In this document: positions 8,383 to 17,210 of the stretch, piece after piece
How positions within the stretch are numbered: position 1 is the first letter of the stretch
Layout: the number at the start of each line of letters is the position of its first letter
NCBI GenBank assembly: GCA_050180235.1
Contig: JBFXEJ010000031.1
Coordinates: forward strand, 1-52,446
DNA length: 52,446 nucleotides
From: JAABRU01 sp050180235
GTDB taxonomy: Bacteria; Desulfobacterota; Desulfobacteria; Desulfobacterales; Desulfococcaceae
Direction of reading: 5' to 3'
Program-made: the position numbers and the translations under genes
The notes under the pieces: model-generated
Told to the model about the DNA's origin: nothing
Database searches by the model: none
Seen by the model: the letters and a program-made list of their open reading frames with translations, nothing else

Positions 8383-8973
8383 CTACGGATAATCGATATC
8401 TCCGTCACATTTATTCATCCACTCCTCAATTTCATTTTTTGCTTTCTGAAAGGCTTTCCTTTCATTTTTATCAAAACAAAAAAAATTCAAATATGCCCAC
8501 CTGTATGAAGACAATATTTTAGTATAATGAGATTTAATATAATTAAAATAGCCCACTTTTGCATATATATCAGCAAAATTTTCTTTTTTGCTTTTTTTTA
8601 TTCCATGTCTCTTAAAATGATGAACATGATGACCGATTTCATGAAATACGATTTCTGATAGCAATAGCGCCGCTATCTCAGGATAAAGATTAAATAAATA
8701 TTCTGGAATTTTTTTTTCGGCAATAATTCTTGATATATTAATTTCAATCAGAGAATTATTGCTTTTATCTATTAAATATTGTGCCATACTTTCTTTAGAA
8801 TTTTTATCATTTGATACAAATTTATCCACAATATTAATCATGCTAATTCCAACAACATCTTCCTGCGGAATAACACTTAGCATCCGATTAATATACTTAG
8901 CAAATGGAAATTTAGTTTTTATTGAACTGCTGATTTTAATTTTCAAAATTAGGTATCCGCTCTTCTTCCGCAT
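8383..8973 (-). CDS. Putative zinc metallopeptidase (HEXXH), AT-rich
   Basis: A 196-residue Lys/Ile/Asn-rich protein with a metallopeptidase motif HEIGHHVHHFKRHG (HEXXH) followed 20 or so residues later by ENFADIYA, which could give the third zinc ligand. It starts 15 bases after the stop of the RHS tip fragment on the same strand, the place where an immunity gene or a toxin-related gene usually stands. Base composition is clearly lower in GC than its neighbours, suggesting transfer. A second reading frame starting at ATG 8977 gives MNAEEERIPNFEN and stops; the real N-terminus may therefore be broken by a frameshift close to 8940. Function is inferred from the motif only. Confidence 0.6.
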   Translation of the reverse strand: MRKKSGYLILKIKISSSIKTKFPFAKYINRMLSVIPQEDVVGISMINIVDKFVSNDKNSKESMAQYLIDKSNNSLIEINISRIIAEKKIPEYLFNLYPEIAALLLSEIVFHEIGHHVHHFKRHGIKKSKKENFADIYAKVGYFNYIKSHYTKILSSYRWAYLNFFCFDKNERKAFQKAKNEIEEWMNKCDGDIDYP

Positions 8974-8988
8974 TCATCTCTGATTGTA

Positions 8989-9543
8989 TCAGATGGAAAA
9001 GCCCTCTACTATGTTTTGAATCGCCTTTTCTGGGATAGGTATTGCTATCAAATACATCCCACTTAGACTATTTAATATATTTCTAACTGCTTCAAATAAA
9101 GCACTTGCAGCTTTCACATTTCTTGGCAAATTTGGAGATTGCGGTATTTTTTGACCCGGTAGGTTGTTAATACCAGATGGCCTATAGTTATCTGGTGTAA
9201 TTTTAGGTGGCTCAGCAGGAGTTAATTTAGGATTCGTCGGAGTAACTTTTGGAACTTTATTTGCAGGATTATATCGCTGATTCGGATATAAATTTTTTTG
9301 TTCTAATCCCTCCGGATCAGCCCGGTTCACCGGATTCCCATCAACATACACATACAGATTCATTCCCCCAGCCAAACCAATCGGATCGGGTGTAAGATAG
9401 CGGCCGGAGTCCGGGTCGTAATACCGGTGCCAGTTGTAATGAAGTCCGGTTTCGCTGTCGTAATACTGCCCCGGAAATCTCAGATTGTTCACAATATCAG
9501 CCAGTTTTATGCGTGCCTCGCCGAAGGGCATGTAACCGGCTTC
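8989..9543 (-). pseudogene. RHS core end plus variable C-terminal tip
   Basis: Begins abruptly in the conserved RHS core at EAGYMPFGEARIKLADIV, runs through YYDSETGLHYNWHRYYDP, SGRYLTPDPIGL and NPVNRADPEG, and then changes into a Pro/Asn-rich unconserved tip of about 115 residues ending in a hydrophobic stretch (SGMYLIAIPIPEK). This is the usual core-to-toxin switch of RHS polymorphic toxins. A TAA lies just upstream (9547-9549) and the preceding core is missing, so this is a displaced, orphan tip rather than a working gene. The 183-residue segment from ATG 9531 could be translated. The tip shows no motif that I recognise. Confidence 0.8.
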
Positions 9544-9578
9544 CCTTTATTCCATTCATTGGATTATTTAGGATTAGT

Positions 9579-9911
9579 CTACTTCGTATCATCTCCCACG
9601 TCAACTCGGATAAATTTGCCATCCTTAAAGAAAAACGACACCTGTTCGGCTACGACCTCACCGCTTCCTTTCTGAAAAAAAGAATCTCCAGCAAACTGTT
9701 TGAGCAACTCCCGCACTTTACTTTCCGGCTCATTGATGCTTGTCGTATTAAGCACATGCACCAGCAAATTCCGCTGTTTCAAGATAACCTTGGCGTGCTG
9801 TTCCTGATGATCTATAGTTACTGACATATCTATCGTTTTGAAGAATAACCAACATACCAGAAGTACAATTGCTACACATATGAGCCAAGTCGATATTGCT
9901 TTTATTTGCAT
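9579..9911 (-). CDS. Membrane-anchored protein, probable immunity gene of the RHS toxin
   Basis: A 110-residue protein with a single N-terminal transmembrane helix (AISTWLICVAIVLLVCWLFF) and an extracytoplasmic domain of about 85 residues. No family recognised. Its ATG (9911-9909) overlaps the last codons and the TAA of the RHS toxin frame (9902-9904), so the two genes were translationally coupled, which is the normal layout of toxin and immunity genes. AGGAAGG precedes the start. The single anchored domain would place it in the periplasm or at the membrane. The immunity role is inferred from position only. Confidence 0.65.
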   Translation of the reverse strand: MQIKAISTWLICVAIVLLVCWLFFKTIDMSVTIDHQEQHAKVILKQRNLLVHVLNTTSINEPESKVRELLKQFAGDSFFQKGSGEVVAEQVSFFFKDGKFIRVDVGDDTK

Positions 9912-10058
9912 GATGAACCTTCCTGGCAAGCGGTGGCTGCTGCGCGACCGAATGTTTTACAGTTGTTTCCCAGCAAATCATAGTCCGGGTGCTTTTGCTT
10001 AAATCTCTCAGCATAATCTACTGTTCCTTGATAATCGGAGTTCGGGTAGTAGCGACTG
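9902..10058 (-). pseudogene. 3' end of RHS toxin, cut off by IS110
   Basis: After the IS110 element the RHS frame resumes with SRYYPNSDYQGTVDYAERF and ends with PDYDLLGNNCKTFGRAA and a short tail. The NNCKTF segment resembles the catalytic Cys motif of PPPDE/papain-like peptidases (NNCNxF). The matching His side would be GHGAVVAV, encoded on the other side of the insertion near 11455. The toxin is therefore split and presumably dead, while its putative immunity gene is still intact. Confidence 0.7.
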
Positions 10059-10067
10059 TGTTAAATG

Positions 10068-11003
10068 TCAAGAGGTTTTTGGGTTCCATGCCTCATTTTT
10101 TGCAACCATGCTGTTGACAATAACAAGGAGTTTCCTCATGCAGGCCGTGACAGCCACCATTTTGTTTTTGCCGGCAGAAACAAGCCGTTGATAAAATCTG
10201 CGGATAACCGGGTTGTGACGGATCGCCGCCAGTGTGGGCATGTACATCAGACTCCTGATTTCGCTCCGGCCTCCGCCGGTCATGCGTTTTCCCCGGAACT
10301 GCCCGCTGTCCCGGTTGACAGGTGCCGTGCCTGTCAGGGCGGCGATTTCCTCAGAGTTCACGGTGCCGATCTCCGGCAGTCCGCTCACCAGGGCGGCGGC
10401 GGTGTTTTCCCCGATTCCCGGAACAGACTGAATCAGTTCTGTTTTCTGTTTCAGTTCCGGGGATGATGCAATGAGATCACGGATCCGATCCTGAATCAGA
10501 CGTATCTGCGTTTCAAACGCGGAAATGACAGTCAGTATGCTCTGTCCGATGAACTCATCACGGATGTGTTCCATGCGGTTTTTTTCCGCTGTGCGCATGT
10601 CAGTGATCTGACGTTTGCGGACAACCAATGCCCTGATTTTAAAAGATGTGTCATCCTTTGCATTTCTGACAGGCGGCTCCATGACGGCAGCGAACCGGGC
10701 GATGATGCGGGCATCGATCCTGTCTGTTTTGGCTGTCTGTCCGGATGCCTTTGCAAAATTCCGGATGCGTGCAGGGTTGACAACCGCCACCGGAAGTCCG
10801 GCAGCATAAAGTTCCTCTGCCAGGGGAAGTTCATAACCTCCGGTGGCCTCCATGACGATGAGCTCCGGTTTGGCGGATCGGAAAATGTCAAGTGCTTTCC
10901 GTATGTTTTCAGGACTGTAATCAAAATGATGATCGGAACTCCCGGTCAGGAAATGGACATCAAAGGTTCTTTTGGAAATATCAATACCTATGCAGTTTTT
11001 CAT
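10068..11003 (-). CDS. IS110-family transposase (DEDD)
   Basis: A 311-residue protein. The N-terminal RuvC-like DEDD domain shows D8 in CIGIDIS, E52 in IVMEATGGYE, and D94/D97 in AKTDRIDARI. The C-terminal Tnp_20-type domain shows SVPGIGENTAAALVSGLPEI, followed by GTAPVNRDSGQFRG with the conserved serine. Length is normal for the family. IS110 enzymes are recombinases guided by a bridge RNA from the noncoding end of the element. The frame is undamaged, so the element may still be active. Start ATG 11003; a purine-rich AAGGAAGGGA lies upstream. Confidence 0.95.
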   Translation of the reverse strand: MKNCIGIDISKRTFDVHFLTGSSDHHFDYSPENIRKALDIFRSAKPELIVMEATGGYELPLAEELYAAGLPVAVVNPARIRNFAKASGQTAKTDRIDARIIARFAAVMEPPVRNAKDDTSFKIRALVVRKRQITDMRTAEKNRMEHIRDEFIGQSILTVISAFETQIRLIQDRIRDLIASSPELKQKTELIQSVPGIGENTAAALVSGLPEIGTVNSEEIAALTGTAPVNRDSGQFRGKRMTGGGRSEIRSLMYMPTLAAIRHNPVIRRFYQRLVSAGKNKMVAVTACMRKLLVIVNSMVAKNEAWNPKTS

Positions 11004-11040
11004 AATAAAAATCCCTTCCTTGTATGCGGGGTCATTTTAT

Positions 11041-11209
11041 GCCCCATGCGACTGTCCGGGCTGTTCTGAAGATGCGGCGGCGGATCCGGCTACTGACGGG
11101 TTCGGAACCCGGGGTCGGAACGATCTCGCCGCCGCCTGTCCGCCCGGCGGCCGCCGGGCGGACAGAACGGTACAGACTTTCTTAAACCTTATACTCTGAC
11201 GCATGGGGC
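11041..11209 (-). ncRNA. Candidate IS110 bridge RNA region
   Basis: Upstream of the transposase lies a GC-rich noncoding segment bracketed by a 10-bp inverted repeat (GCCCCATGCG at 11041-11050, complement at 11200-11209). Inside are a 30-bp perfect palindrome (CTGTCCGCCCGGCGG arms, 11136-11165), a GCGGCGGCGGA stem pairing with the segment near 11126-11135, and a GGGTTC/GAACCC hairpin near 11098-11110. Size (~170 nt) and place (5' side of the transposase) fit the bridge RNA of IS110-group elements. The strand and exact ends are inferred. Confidence 0.55.
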
Positions 11210-13018
11210 GGGTCAACTCAATCCCAACATACAAGGTCGGACTTACATGTACATCATGACCGAAATTATGTGATAAAAAATCATACAAGTGATTCAAAGA
11301 TTCTTGTGTCGGCAATCCATCTTTGCCTATTATAACATTCGGTACCTTAATATCCGGTGCGCCTCTGACAACGCCTTTGGGGTCGCCATAGCGACCAAAC
11401 TCATAGTACTTCGTTGTGCCAGTTGAAGGATCAACAGCAACAACAGCTCCGTGTCCTAATGGCAACTTCCCTATAGGTGTGCTTACGGGGTAGTGGTCAT
11501 AATTGATGTAGATAGCATCTGTCCCATATGGATCCACATAGTTCACCGGATTATTTTGGACATAGGCATACAGATTCATCCCGCCTTCCAGCCCGATGGG
11601 ATCAGGAGTCAGATACCGCCCCGTGTCAGGATCGTAATAGCGATGCCAATTGTAATGAAATCCGGTCTCCGAGTCATAATACTGCCCCGGAAATCTTAAA
11701 TTATTCACAACATCGGCCACAAGAACACGGGCTTCGCCGAAGGGCATGTAACCGGCTTCCCATACAACCTGACCGGCACTGTCCACCACTTTCTGCGGGG
11801 CTCCCAGGTGGTCATTGAGAAACCGGCACCACCCTGCGCCGGTTCCGTAAAGTTTCATGGCCGCAGGTTCGCCGTTGATGTAAACATAATCCCGGAGCGG
11901 ATTTCCGGCCCCGTCTGTCTCAGAAATCAGGTTTCCGTCATAATCATAATGATACAGAACAGTTGTGCCGCTGACGCTTTTTTTCACCCGGCGGCCGAAT
12001 CCGTCATAAGCTTATTCCGCAATGACTGAAGCACCCGCAGTGACCCGGATCAGTTGTGCGTTCTGATTATATATGAATGTCCGCACACCGTCTGACGTGA
12101 TTTTTCCTGCATTGTCATAGCTGTATGTTTTTACAGTTTTCCCTGTGCTGCCGGAGACACGGCTGCTCCCTGCCGGAATGCTGTAATCCGTGGTTCCGGG
12201 GGCTATGGGCGGTTTTGTGATCCCGCTGATGGTCTTCACGTTCCCGGCCCCGTCATATGTGTAAGCAAGGTTCAGGACGGTTCCGGCCGCAATGCCGGAG
12301 ACCTGATACCGCTGATCAAAGCTGCGGGTGACGGAAAGAGAACCCGTTGTCATGGCACTTACCGGGCCGAAGGGCTGGTACGTGACATTCCCGATGAGCG
12401 TCTGCCCGTCTGCGGAAATCCCGGAAATCCGTCCGTCCGCATCCCTCTGATATGTCAGAACCGTGCCGCCGGGATATGTCACCGTGTTCAGATCGGCTGT
12501 GACCGCATCATAGCCTTACACCGTCTCAAAGGTCAGCCCGTCCGCCGTCCGTGTCTCCTGCGTGATCTGTCCCAAAACATTGCAAACAAAGGAAGTGATT
12601 CCGGCCGGATCGGTCACTGACGTGAGCCTTCCGGTGCCGTAAGTCCCGCTGTCGTATCCGTAAGAAATATCCTGTGACGAATCCGGGAAATGTGCATCTG
12701 TCAGCCGGTTCAGCGCATCATAATCATATGTGACTGTGACATTCTCCGCATCTGTCCGGGAGGTCATGTTTCCGGCCTGGTCATACATGTATGCGGTGTT
12801 CCCGGAATCCGGGGAATTCAGGCCCGTCAGGTTTCCCGCATCATCATAAGTCTGAACAGTGGCACTGTTCCGGGTGCCACCGTGTCATTCACATCGGTGC
12901 GCGGGCCGTCAATGCCGGTCATGCGGCCGTAACCGTCCCGGGTGAAGGCTGTGGCCCTTTCCGAAGCCGTGCCGCTGTTTTCCGTCAGAGTAAGCAGATT
13001 TCCATGCAACTGTTTATT
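11210..13018 (-). pseudogene. RHS repeat protein body, decayed
   Basis: YD-repeat sequence runs the whole length (DYDALNRLTDAHFPDSS, TYDGAGNVKTISG, SYDNAGKITSDG, YHYDYDGNLISETDGAGN), through the core hallmarks PFGEAR, RYLTPDPIGL and NPVNYVDPYG, into a toxin domain (GHGAVVAVDPSTGTTKYYEF). Damage: two in-frame TAA codons, at 12516-12518 and 12012-12014, each standing where a Tyr is expected in a YD repeat; a frameshift between 12790 and 12830; a missing 5' end (sequence homology starts near 13018); and the IS110 insertion at the toxin. A working RHS gene of this type would be several kb longer. The toxin domain is best read as a PPPDE/papain-like peptidase, which is an inference from His and Cys motifs. 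Confidence 0.85.
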
Positions 13019-13062
13019 TTTTTAATATTTTCAGATGCCAAAGAACTGAACTGTCATGCTGC

Positions 13063-15360
13063 TCAGACCTCTGTTTTTTCCTCACTGTCTGCCCCTTCCG
13101 GATTTTCCCTGTATCCGCATTCCTTATTCAGACAGGCCAGAAAAGTGCCTTCCTTTTTGCTGGTCTTTTCCACCAGAAATCCGGCTCCGCACCGGGGACA
13201 GGGCTGATTCACGGGTTTGTCCCAGATGGCAAATTTGCATTCCGGAAAGCGGCTGCATCCGTAAAAAATTTTGCCGCGTTTGGATCTCCGCTCGGTAAGT
13301 TCTCCTCCGCATCTCTCTTCCGGACACCGGACACCTGTAGACTGTCCGCCGTCTGTTATGCTTGCGGATTGGGTGTTTTTGCATTCCGGATAACCGGTGC
13401 AGGCCAGGAATGTGCCGTATTTTCCCCGTTTCATAATCATGGGTTTTCCGCACAGTTCACAGCTTTTGTCCAAAGCCTCACTGCTTTCGCTTTCAATGAT
13501 CTGCAGATTTCCTTTTTCATCACGGATATAATCCCGGCTGAAACTGCATTCAGGGTAGCCGGTGCAGGCCAGAAAATGACCGTTTTTCCCCACCTTGATC
13601 CGGAGTTCTTTGCCGCACTGGGGACATTTCAGGTCAGTGGCCAGTCCCACACCTTTGATACTGGGCATTTCATCTGCGGCTTTTTCCAGTTTGTCCTGAA
13701 AGGGCGGGTAAAAATGTTTGAGAATATCTGTGGCATCCATTTCTGCGGCCTCCACCCGATCCAGTTCATCCTCCATGCTGGCTGTGAATGTCACACTGAA
13801 AATATCCGGAAAGGTTTGGACAATGAGGTCGTTGACAATGAATCCCAGTTCGCTGGGCCGGAAATATCCTTTGACCCAGTCCACATAACCCTTGTCCCGG
13901 ATGGTGGAAAGAATGGTGGCATAGGTGCTGGGCCGTCCGATTCCGTTTTCTTCCAGTTCCTGCACCAGGGATGCCTCGGAAAAACGGGGCGGAGGCTGTG
14001 TGAAATGCTGTTTGGGTTCCAAATGCTTCAGATGCAGGGACATGCCTTCAGAAAGATCAGGCAGATTTTCCTTTTTTCCCTCTTCCTCATCCGCGGAAAG
14101 ATACAGGGCCATGAATCCGGGAAAACGCACCACTGATCCGGTGGCCGTGAATTCACAGTCCCTGATTTTCACGGTGACAGAATTGCTGTCAATAAGAGCC
14201 GGCTGCATCTGGGAGGCTGTAAAGCGTTTCCATATAAGGGTGTAAAGGCTGAACTGATCGTTGCTGAGAAAAGGGCGCACTTTTTCCGGTGTGTTGAGAA
14301 CTGACACGGGCCGGATGGCCTCGTGTGCGTCCTGCACCTTTTTTTTGTTTTGGAAAAAGCGGGGTTTGTCAGGAGCATATTCAGGGCCGAACTGAGCGCC
14401 TATCAGTTTCAGTGCCTCCTGTGCGGCTTCCTGGGAAATTCTTGTGGAATCGGTTCTCATATATGTAATAAGCCCCGCGGGTTCTCCGGATTCCAGTTCA
14501 ACACCCTCATAGAGTTCCTGGGCCACACTCATGGTTTTTTTTGCGGTAAAGCGCAGTTTCCGGATGGCCTCCTGCTGCAGTTTGCTGGTGGTAAAGGGGG
14601 GAAGAGGATTGCGTTTTGCGGTTTTTTTCACCACTTTTTCCACAATCGGGGTATGTCCGGCAAGTTCTGAAAGCAGGGACTGCGCGGTGGGGCCGTCCGG
14701 AATACTGATTTTTTTGTCCTGTTTCCTGGTCAGTTTTGCAGCAAAAATCTCCTGTGAGTCCGGAGTGTGCAGATGCGCTGTGATACTCCAGTATTCCTCA
14801 GGTTCAAATGCCTGAATGGCCCTTTCCCTTTCACAGATAATCCGCACGGCCACGGACTGCACCCGGCCTGCGCTCAGTCCGTTTTTGACTTTTTTCCATA
14901 GCAGCGGGGAGATCTGGTATCCCACCAGCCGATCCAGAATTCTCCGTGCTTTCTGGGCTTCATATTTATGCGCATTGAGTTCCAGAGGCGCTGCCATTGC
15001 AGACAGTATTCCATTTCTGGTAAGTTCATGGAACAGTACCCGGTGAAAACGCCTGCCCTTTTTTTTCAGGACTTCGGCTGTGTGCCAGGCTATGGCCTCT
15101 CCCTCCCGGTCAGGGTCAGGGGCCAGATAAATATCCTCAGCATCCCCGGCCATTTTTTTCAGTTCGGAAATCACTTTCTGCTTTCCGGGAATATTTTTAT
15201 ACAATGGATTAAAATCGTTATCAATTTCAATGCCAAGCTCTTTGGATGGCAGATCTTTTATATGCCCGACGGTGGCCGCGACCTGATACTCATTTCCCAG
15301 GTATTTTTTGACAGTTTTCACCTTTGTGGGTGATTCAACAACAACAAGTGCTTTGCTCAC
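13063..15360 (-). CDS. topA: DNA topoisomerase I
   Basis: A 765-residue type IA topoisomerase that relaxes negative supercoils. Residues 1-110 form the TOPRIM domain (VVVESPTKVKTVKKYL; the metal-binding acidic set in APDPDREGEAIAWH, D82-E88). The active-site tyrosine is Y300 in GLITYMRTDSTRIS. The C-terminus carries four zinc-ribbon-like repeats (CPQCGKEL, CELCGKPM, CPEERCGG and CPRCGAGF, each with a distal CxxxxxxECxx-type pair or a variant), more than the three often seen. It ends in a short acidic tail. The gene is complete, from ATG 15360, and stands alone between the RHS ruins and a repeat-rich gap. Confidence 0.97.
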   Translation of the reverse strand: MSKALVVVESPTKVKTVKKYLGNEYQVAATVGHIKDLPSKELGIEIDNDFNPLYKNIPGKQKVISELKKMAGDAEDIYLAPDPDREGEAIAWHTAEVLKKKGRRFHRVLFHELTRNGILSAMAAPLELNAHKYEAQKARRILDRLVGYQISPLLWKKVKNGLSAGRVQSVAVRIICERERAIQAFEPEEYWSITAHLHTPDSQEIFAAKLTRKQDKKISIPDGPTAQSLLSELAGHTPIVEKVVKKTAKRNPLPPFTTSKLQQEAIRKLRFTAKKTMSVAQELYEGVELESGEPAGLITYMRTDSTRISQEAAQEALKLIGAQFGPEYAPDKPRFFQNKKKVQDAHEAIRPVSVLNTPEKVRPFLSNDQFSLYTLIWKRFTASQMQPALIDSNSVTVKIRDCEFTATGSVVRFPGFMALYLSADEEEGKKENLPDLSEGMSLHLKHLEPKQHFTQPPPRFSEASLVQELEENGIGRPSTYATILSTIRDKGYVDWVKGYFRPSELGFIVNDLIVQTFPDIFSVTFTASMEDELDRVEAAEMDATDILKHFYPPFQDKLEKAADEMPSIKGVGLATDLKCPQCGKELRIKVGKNGHFLACTGYPECSFSRDYIRDEKGNLQIIESESSEALDKSCELCGKPMIMKRGKYGTFLACTGYPECKNTQSASITDGGQSTGVRCPEERCGGELTERRSKRGKIFYGCSRFPECKFAIWDKPVNQPCPRCGAGFLVEKTSKKEGTFLACLNKECGYRENPEGADSEEKTEV

Positions 15361-15613
15361 AGTAAAAATCCTTTATATTTGCATTTGAAATTTGAATACT
15401 GAAATACGATTTCCCGGAGGGATTTCCCACAGAGGACACAGAGGTTTTTTTCCCACAGAGGTTTTTTCCACAGAGGACACAGAGGTTTTTGTTTTTCTCT
15501 GTGTTCTCTGCGGGAAATTTTTTTCTCCCAAACCTTTAAGGTTTTTCAAGGATTCCTGTGGAAAATATATATAAGTAAGGTTCCATAAATTTTCGGGCAT
15601 AAAATTTTCAGAA

Positions 15614-15648
15614 AAACCGGATTTTTCGGAAAAAATCCGTTTTTTTGA
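15614..15648. repeat. Hairpin AAACCGGATTTTT / AAAAATCCGTTTTT
   Basis: An imperfect inverted repeat with a short loop, closely related to the hairpin at 28063-28098. Either could act as a terminator; here no gene ends directly before it. Confidence 0.5.
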
Positions 15649-15674
15649 ATACACGAAAATTTTTGTTTGCCTAC

Positions 15675-15816
15675 TTAGGCGATTTCCATGAAAAAATGTA
15701 CCATCATTGCAGGGTGGGCACGGCTTTTTGTGCCCGCCGTTTCAGCAGGACGGCGGGCACAGAAAGCCGTGCCCGCCCTGCGAAAAACGGTATAATCATT
15801 AATGGAAATCACCTTA
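15675..15816. repeat. MITE-like palindromic element, family A, copy 2
   Basis: Nearly the same as the element at 3074-3214: ends TTAGGCGATTTCCAT and, inverted, TAAGGTGATTTCCAT, with the GGGTGGGCACGGCTTTTTG hairpin in the centre. The interiors differ by only a few bases, so the two copies spread recently. Confidence 0.88.
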
Positions 15817-15825
15817 GGGTCTGTA

Positions 15826-15895
15826 AAAAATAACCTGTACAGTTTTCATGTCCGGAAACCCTGAGGGTTTTGAAAACCCTAAGGGTTTCAGGATA
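15826..15895. repeat. Palindromic element, family D, copy 1
   Basis: Starts TCTGTAAAAAATAACCTGTAC and continues to a palindrome AAACCCTGAGGGTTTT with its inverted partner (15855-15889). Related copies lie at 28497-28590 and, inverted, at 49908-49985. It is about 120 bases past the dprA stop and may help end that transcript. Confidence 0.65.
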
Positions 15896-16011
15896 ACAAT
15901 GTTTTTCTTAAAATCCCGGAGCCCCGCATAAATGCCGGGTTCACTGCGTTCAACCCGTTCTGAGGATTGCCGTTTTCAAAAAAATCCCTGAAGAACCGCA
16001 TTTACTTTCCA

Positions 16012-17199
16012 TCAGTCTCCAAACAAATCCGGACTGTCAGCAGATCTGCTTCCCACCATTCTTTCAATTTCTATGGAAAACATCTTGCCCGGAGACTGGG
16101 CCACCACGCCCTTGAGTTCCAGTTGCAGGAGAAGGGCGGATACAGGCCCGGGTTCCAGGGAAAGTCTGCGCACCAGTTCATCAATATGGACAGGATAGGG
16201 CCCTAATGCCCTGAAAACCTTTTCCTCGTCGGCTGTAAGTGGCGGCAGTTTTTCCAGTATATCTTCCTGGCGGATATGATCCCGTGTCATATGAAAACGC
16301 AGGACATGGGACAGTTCCTCTGCAATATCACGGGCGTTTTCCACCAGCTTGGCCCCCTGTCTGATCAGTCCGTGGGGGCCTGCACTCTGAAATGAATTGA
16401 TATTGCCGGGAACAGCAAAGACTTCCCGATCCTGTTCCACTGCCAGACGGGCTGTGATCAGGGAACCGCTTTTGCGCGATGCCTCCACAACCACGGTTCC
16501 CAGGGAAATGCCGCTGATAATCCGGTTGCGCACCGGGAAATGGTGGGGATCAGGGCCGGCAGAAAGGGGGAACTCTGTAATCACTGCGCCGGATGCGCTT
16601 ATTCTGTGAAACAGATCCGTATTTTCAGCCGGATATATCCTCTCAAATCCGGAGCCCAGGACAGCTATGGTTTTTCCGCCCGCATCCAGTGTTCCGGTAT
16701 GCGCGGCTGTGTCAATGCCCCGTGCCATGCCGCTGACAACGGTGATATTCATGGCGGCCAGATCTTTGCACAGTTGCCGGGTGACAAATATGCCGTAACG
16801 GGTGGGGTTGCGGGTTCCCACCACCGCAATGCAGGCCGTGCAGTTTCCCGGATTGCCTGAGACATAGAGAAAAGGCGGGGGATCAGGAATCTGAAGAAGA
16901 AGACCCGGATAATCCGGGTCTTTCATGGTAATAATACGGTACTGTTTCCGGATGATGTTTTCAATTTCCCGGCGCACAGCATCTGTGGTCCGGTGAGCTT
17001 TGATGGCAGCGGCGAGCCGATCCGAAATTCCCTCTGTTTCCGCGAGTTCCCGATGCTCTGCGTTAAGAACAGCGTCCGGAGTCTGAAAACGGTTTATAAG
17101 CCGCTTAAACAGGTGGTTGCCGATGCCCGGCACGCTTTGCAGGACAAACCAGGGCAGGAGCCGGGTTTCGGATTCTTCTTTCAGCACAGGTTCCGTCAC
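16012..17199 (-). CDS. dprA: DNA-processing protein DprA
   Basis: A 395-residue protein with the DprA/Smf Rossmann domain, which loads RecA onto incoming single-stranded DNA. Visible marks: helix-hairpin-helix-like N-terminus (LQSVPGIGNHLFKRLI), then AVVGTRNPTRYG, VVSGMARGIDTAAHTGTL, GKTIAVLGSGFERIYPAEN, PVRNRIISGISLGTVVVEA and LITARLAVEQDREVFAVPG. A C-terminal winged-helix region (about 315-390) follows. The start is GTG 17199, 11 bases past the secF stop and behind AAGGGAC, so dprA appears to be the last gene of a yajC-secD-secF-dprA operon. Confidence 0.95.
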   Translation of the reverse strand: MTEPVLKEESETRLLPWFVLQSVPGIGNHLFKRLINRFQTPDAVLNAEHRELAETEGISDRLAAAIKAHRTTDAVRREIENIIRKQYRIITMKDPDYPGLLLQIPDPPPFLYVSGNPGNCTACIAVVGTRNPTRYGIFVTRQLCKDLAAMNITVVSGMARGIDTAAHTGTLDAGGKTIAVLGSGFERIYPAENTDLFHRISASGAVITEFPLSAGPDPHHFPVRNRIISGISLGTVVVEASRKSGSLITARLAVEQDREVFAVPGNINSFQSAGPHGLIRQGAKLVENARDIAEELSHVLRFHMTRDHIRQEDILEKLPPLTADEEKVFRALGPYPVHIDELVRRLSLEPGPVSALLLQLELKGVVAQSPGKMFSIEIERMVGSRSADSPDLFGD

Positions 17200-17210
17200 T
17201 GCCGCGTCCC

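Larger units (their letters stand above)
10061..11215 (-). mobile_element. IS110-family insertion element
   Basis: An approximately 1.15-kb insertion within the RHS toxin domain. It holds one transposase and a 200-base noncoding region upstream of it. As expected of IS110 there are no terminal inverted repeats, so the ends are estimated from where the RHS reading frame is lost and regained: after YVGIELT on one side and before HSRYYPNS on the other. Confidence 0.85.
15361..16011. other. Repeat-rich gap between topA and dprA
   Basis: No gene is seen in 651 bases. It contains CCACAGAGGACACAGAGG-type direct repeats (about 15428-15510, with an inverted version CTCTGTGTTCTCTGCGGG), a hairpin built on AAACCGGATTTTT (about 15614-15648), a family A element (15675-15816) and a family D palindrome (15826-15895). 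The CACAGAGGACACAGAGG repeat also reads in several frames but encodes nothing convincing. The topA promoter should lie near its right end. Confidence 0.7.

Noticed and set aside
12690..13207. Plus-strand frames of 80 and 138 codons in the RHS region
   Set aside because: Shadow frames of the RHS pseudogene and topA end.
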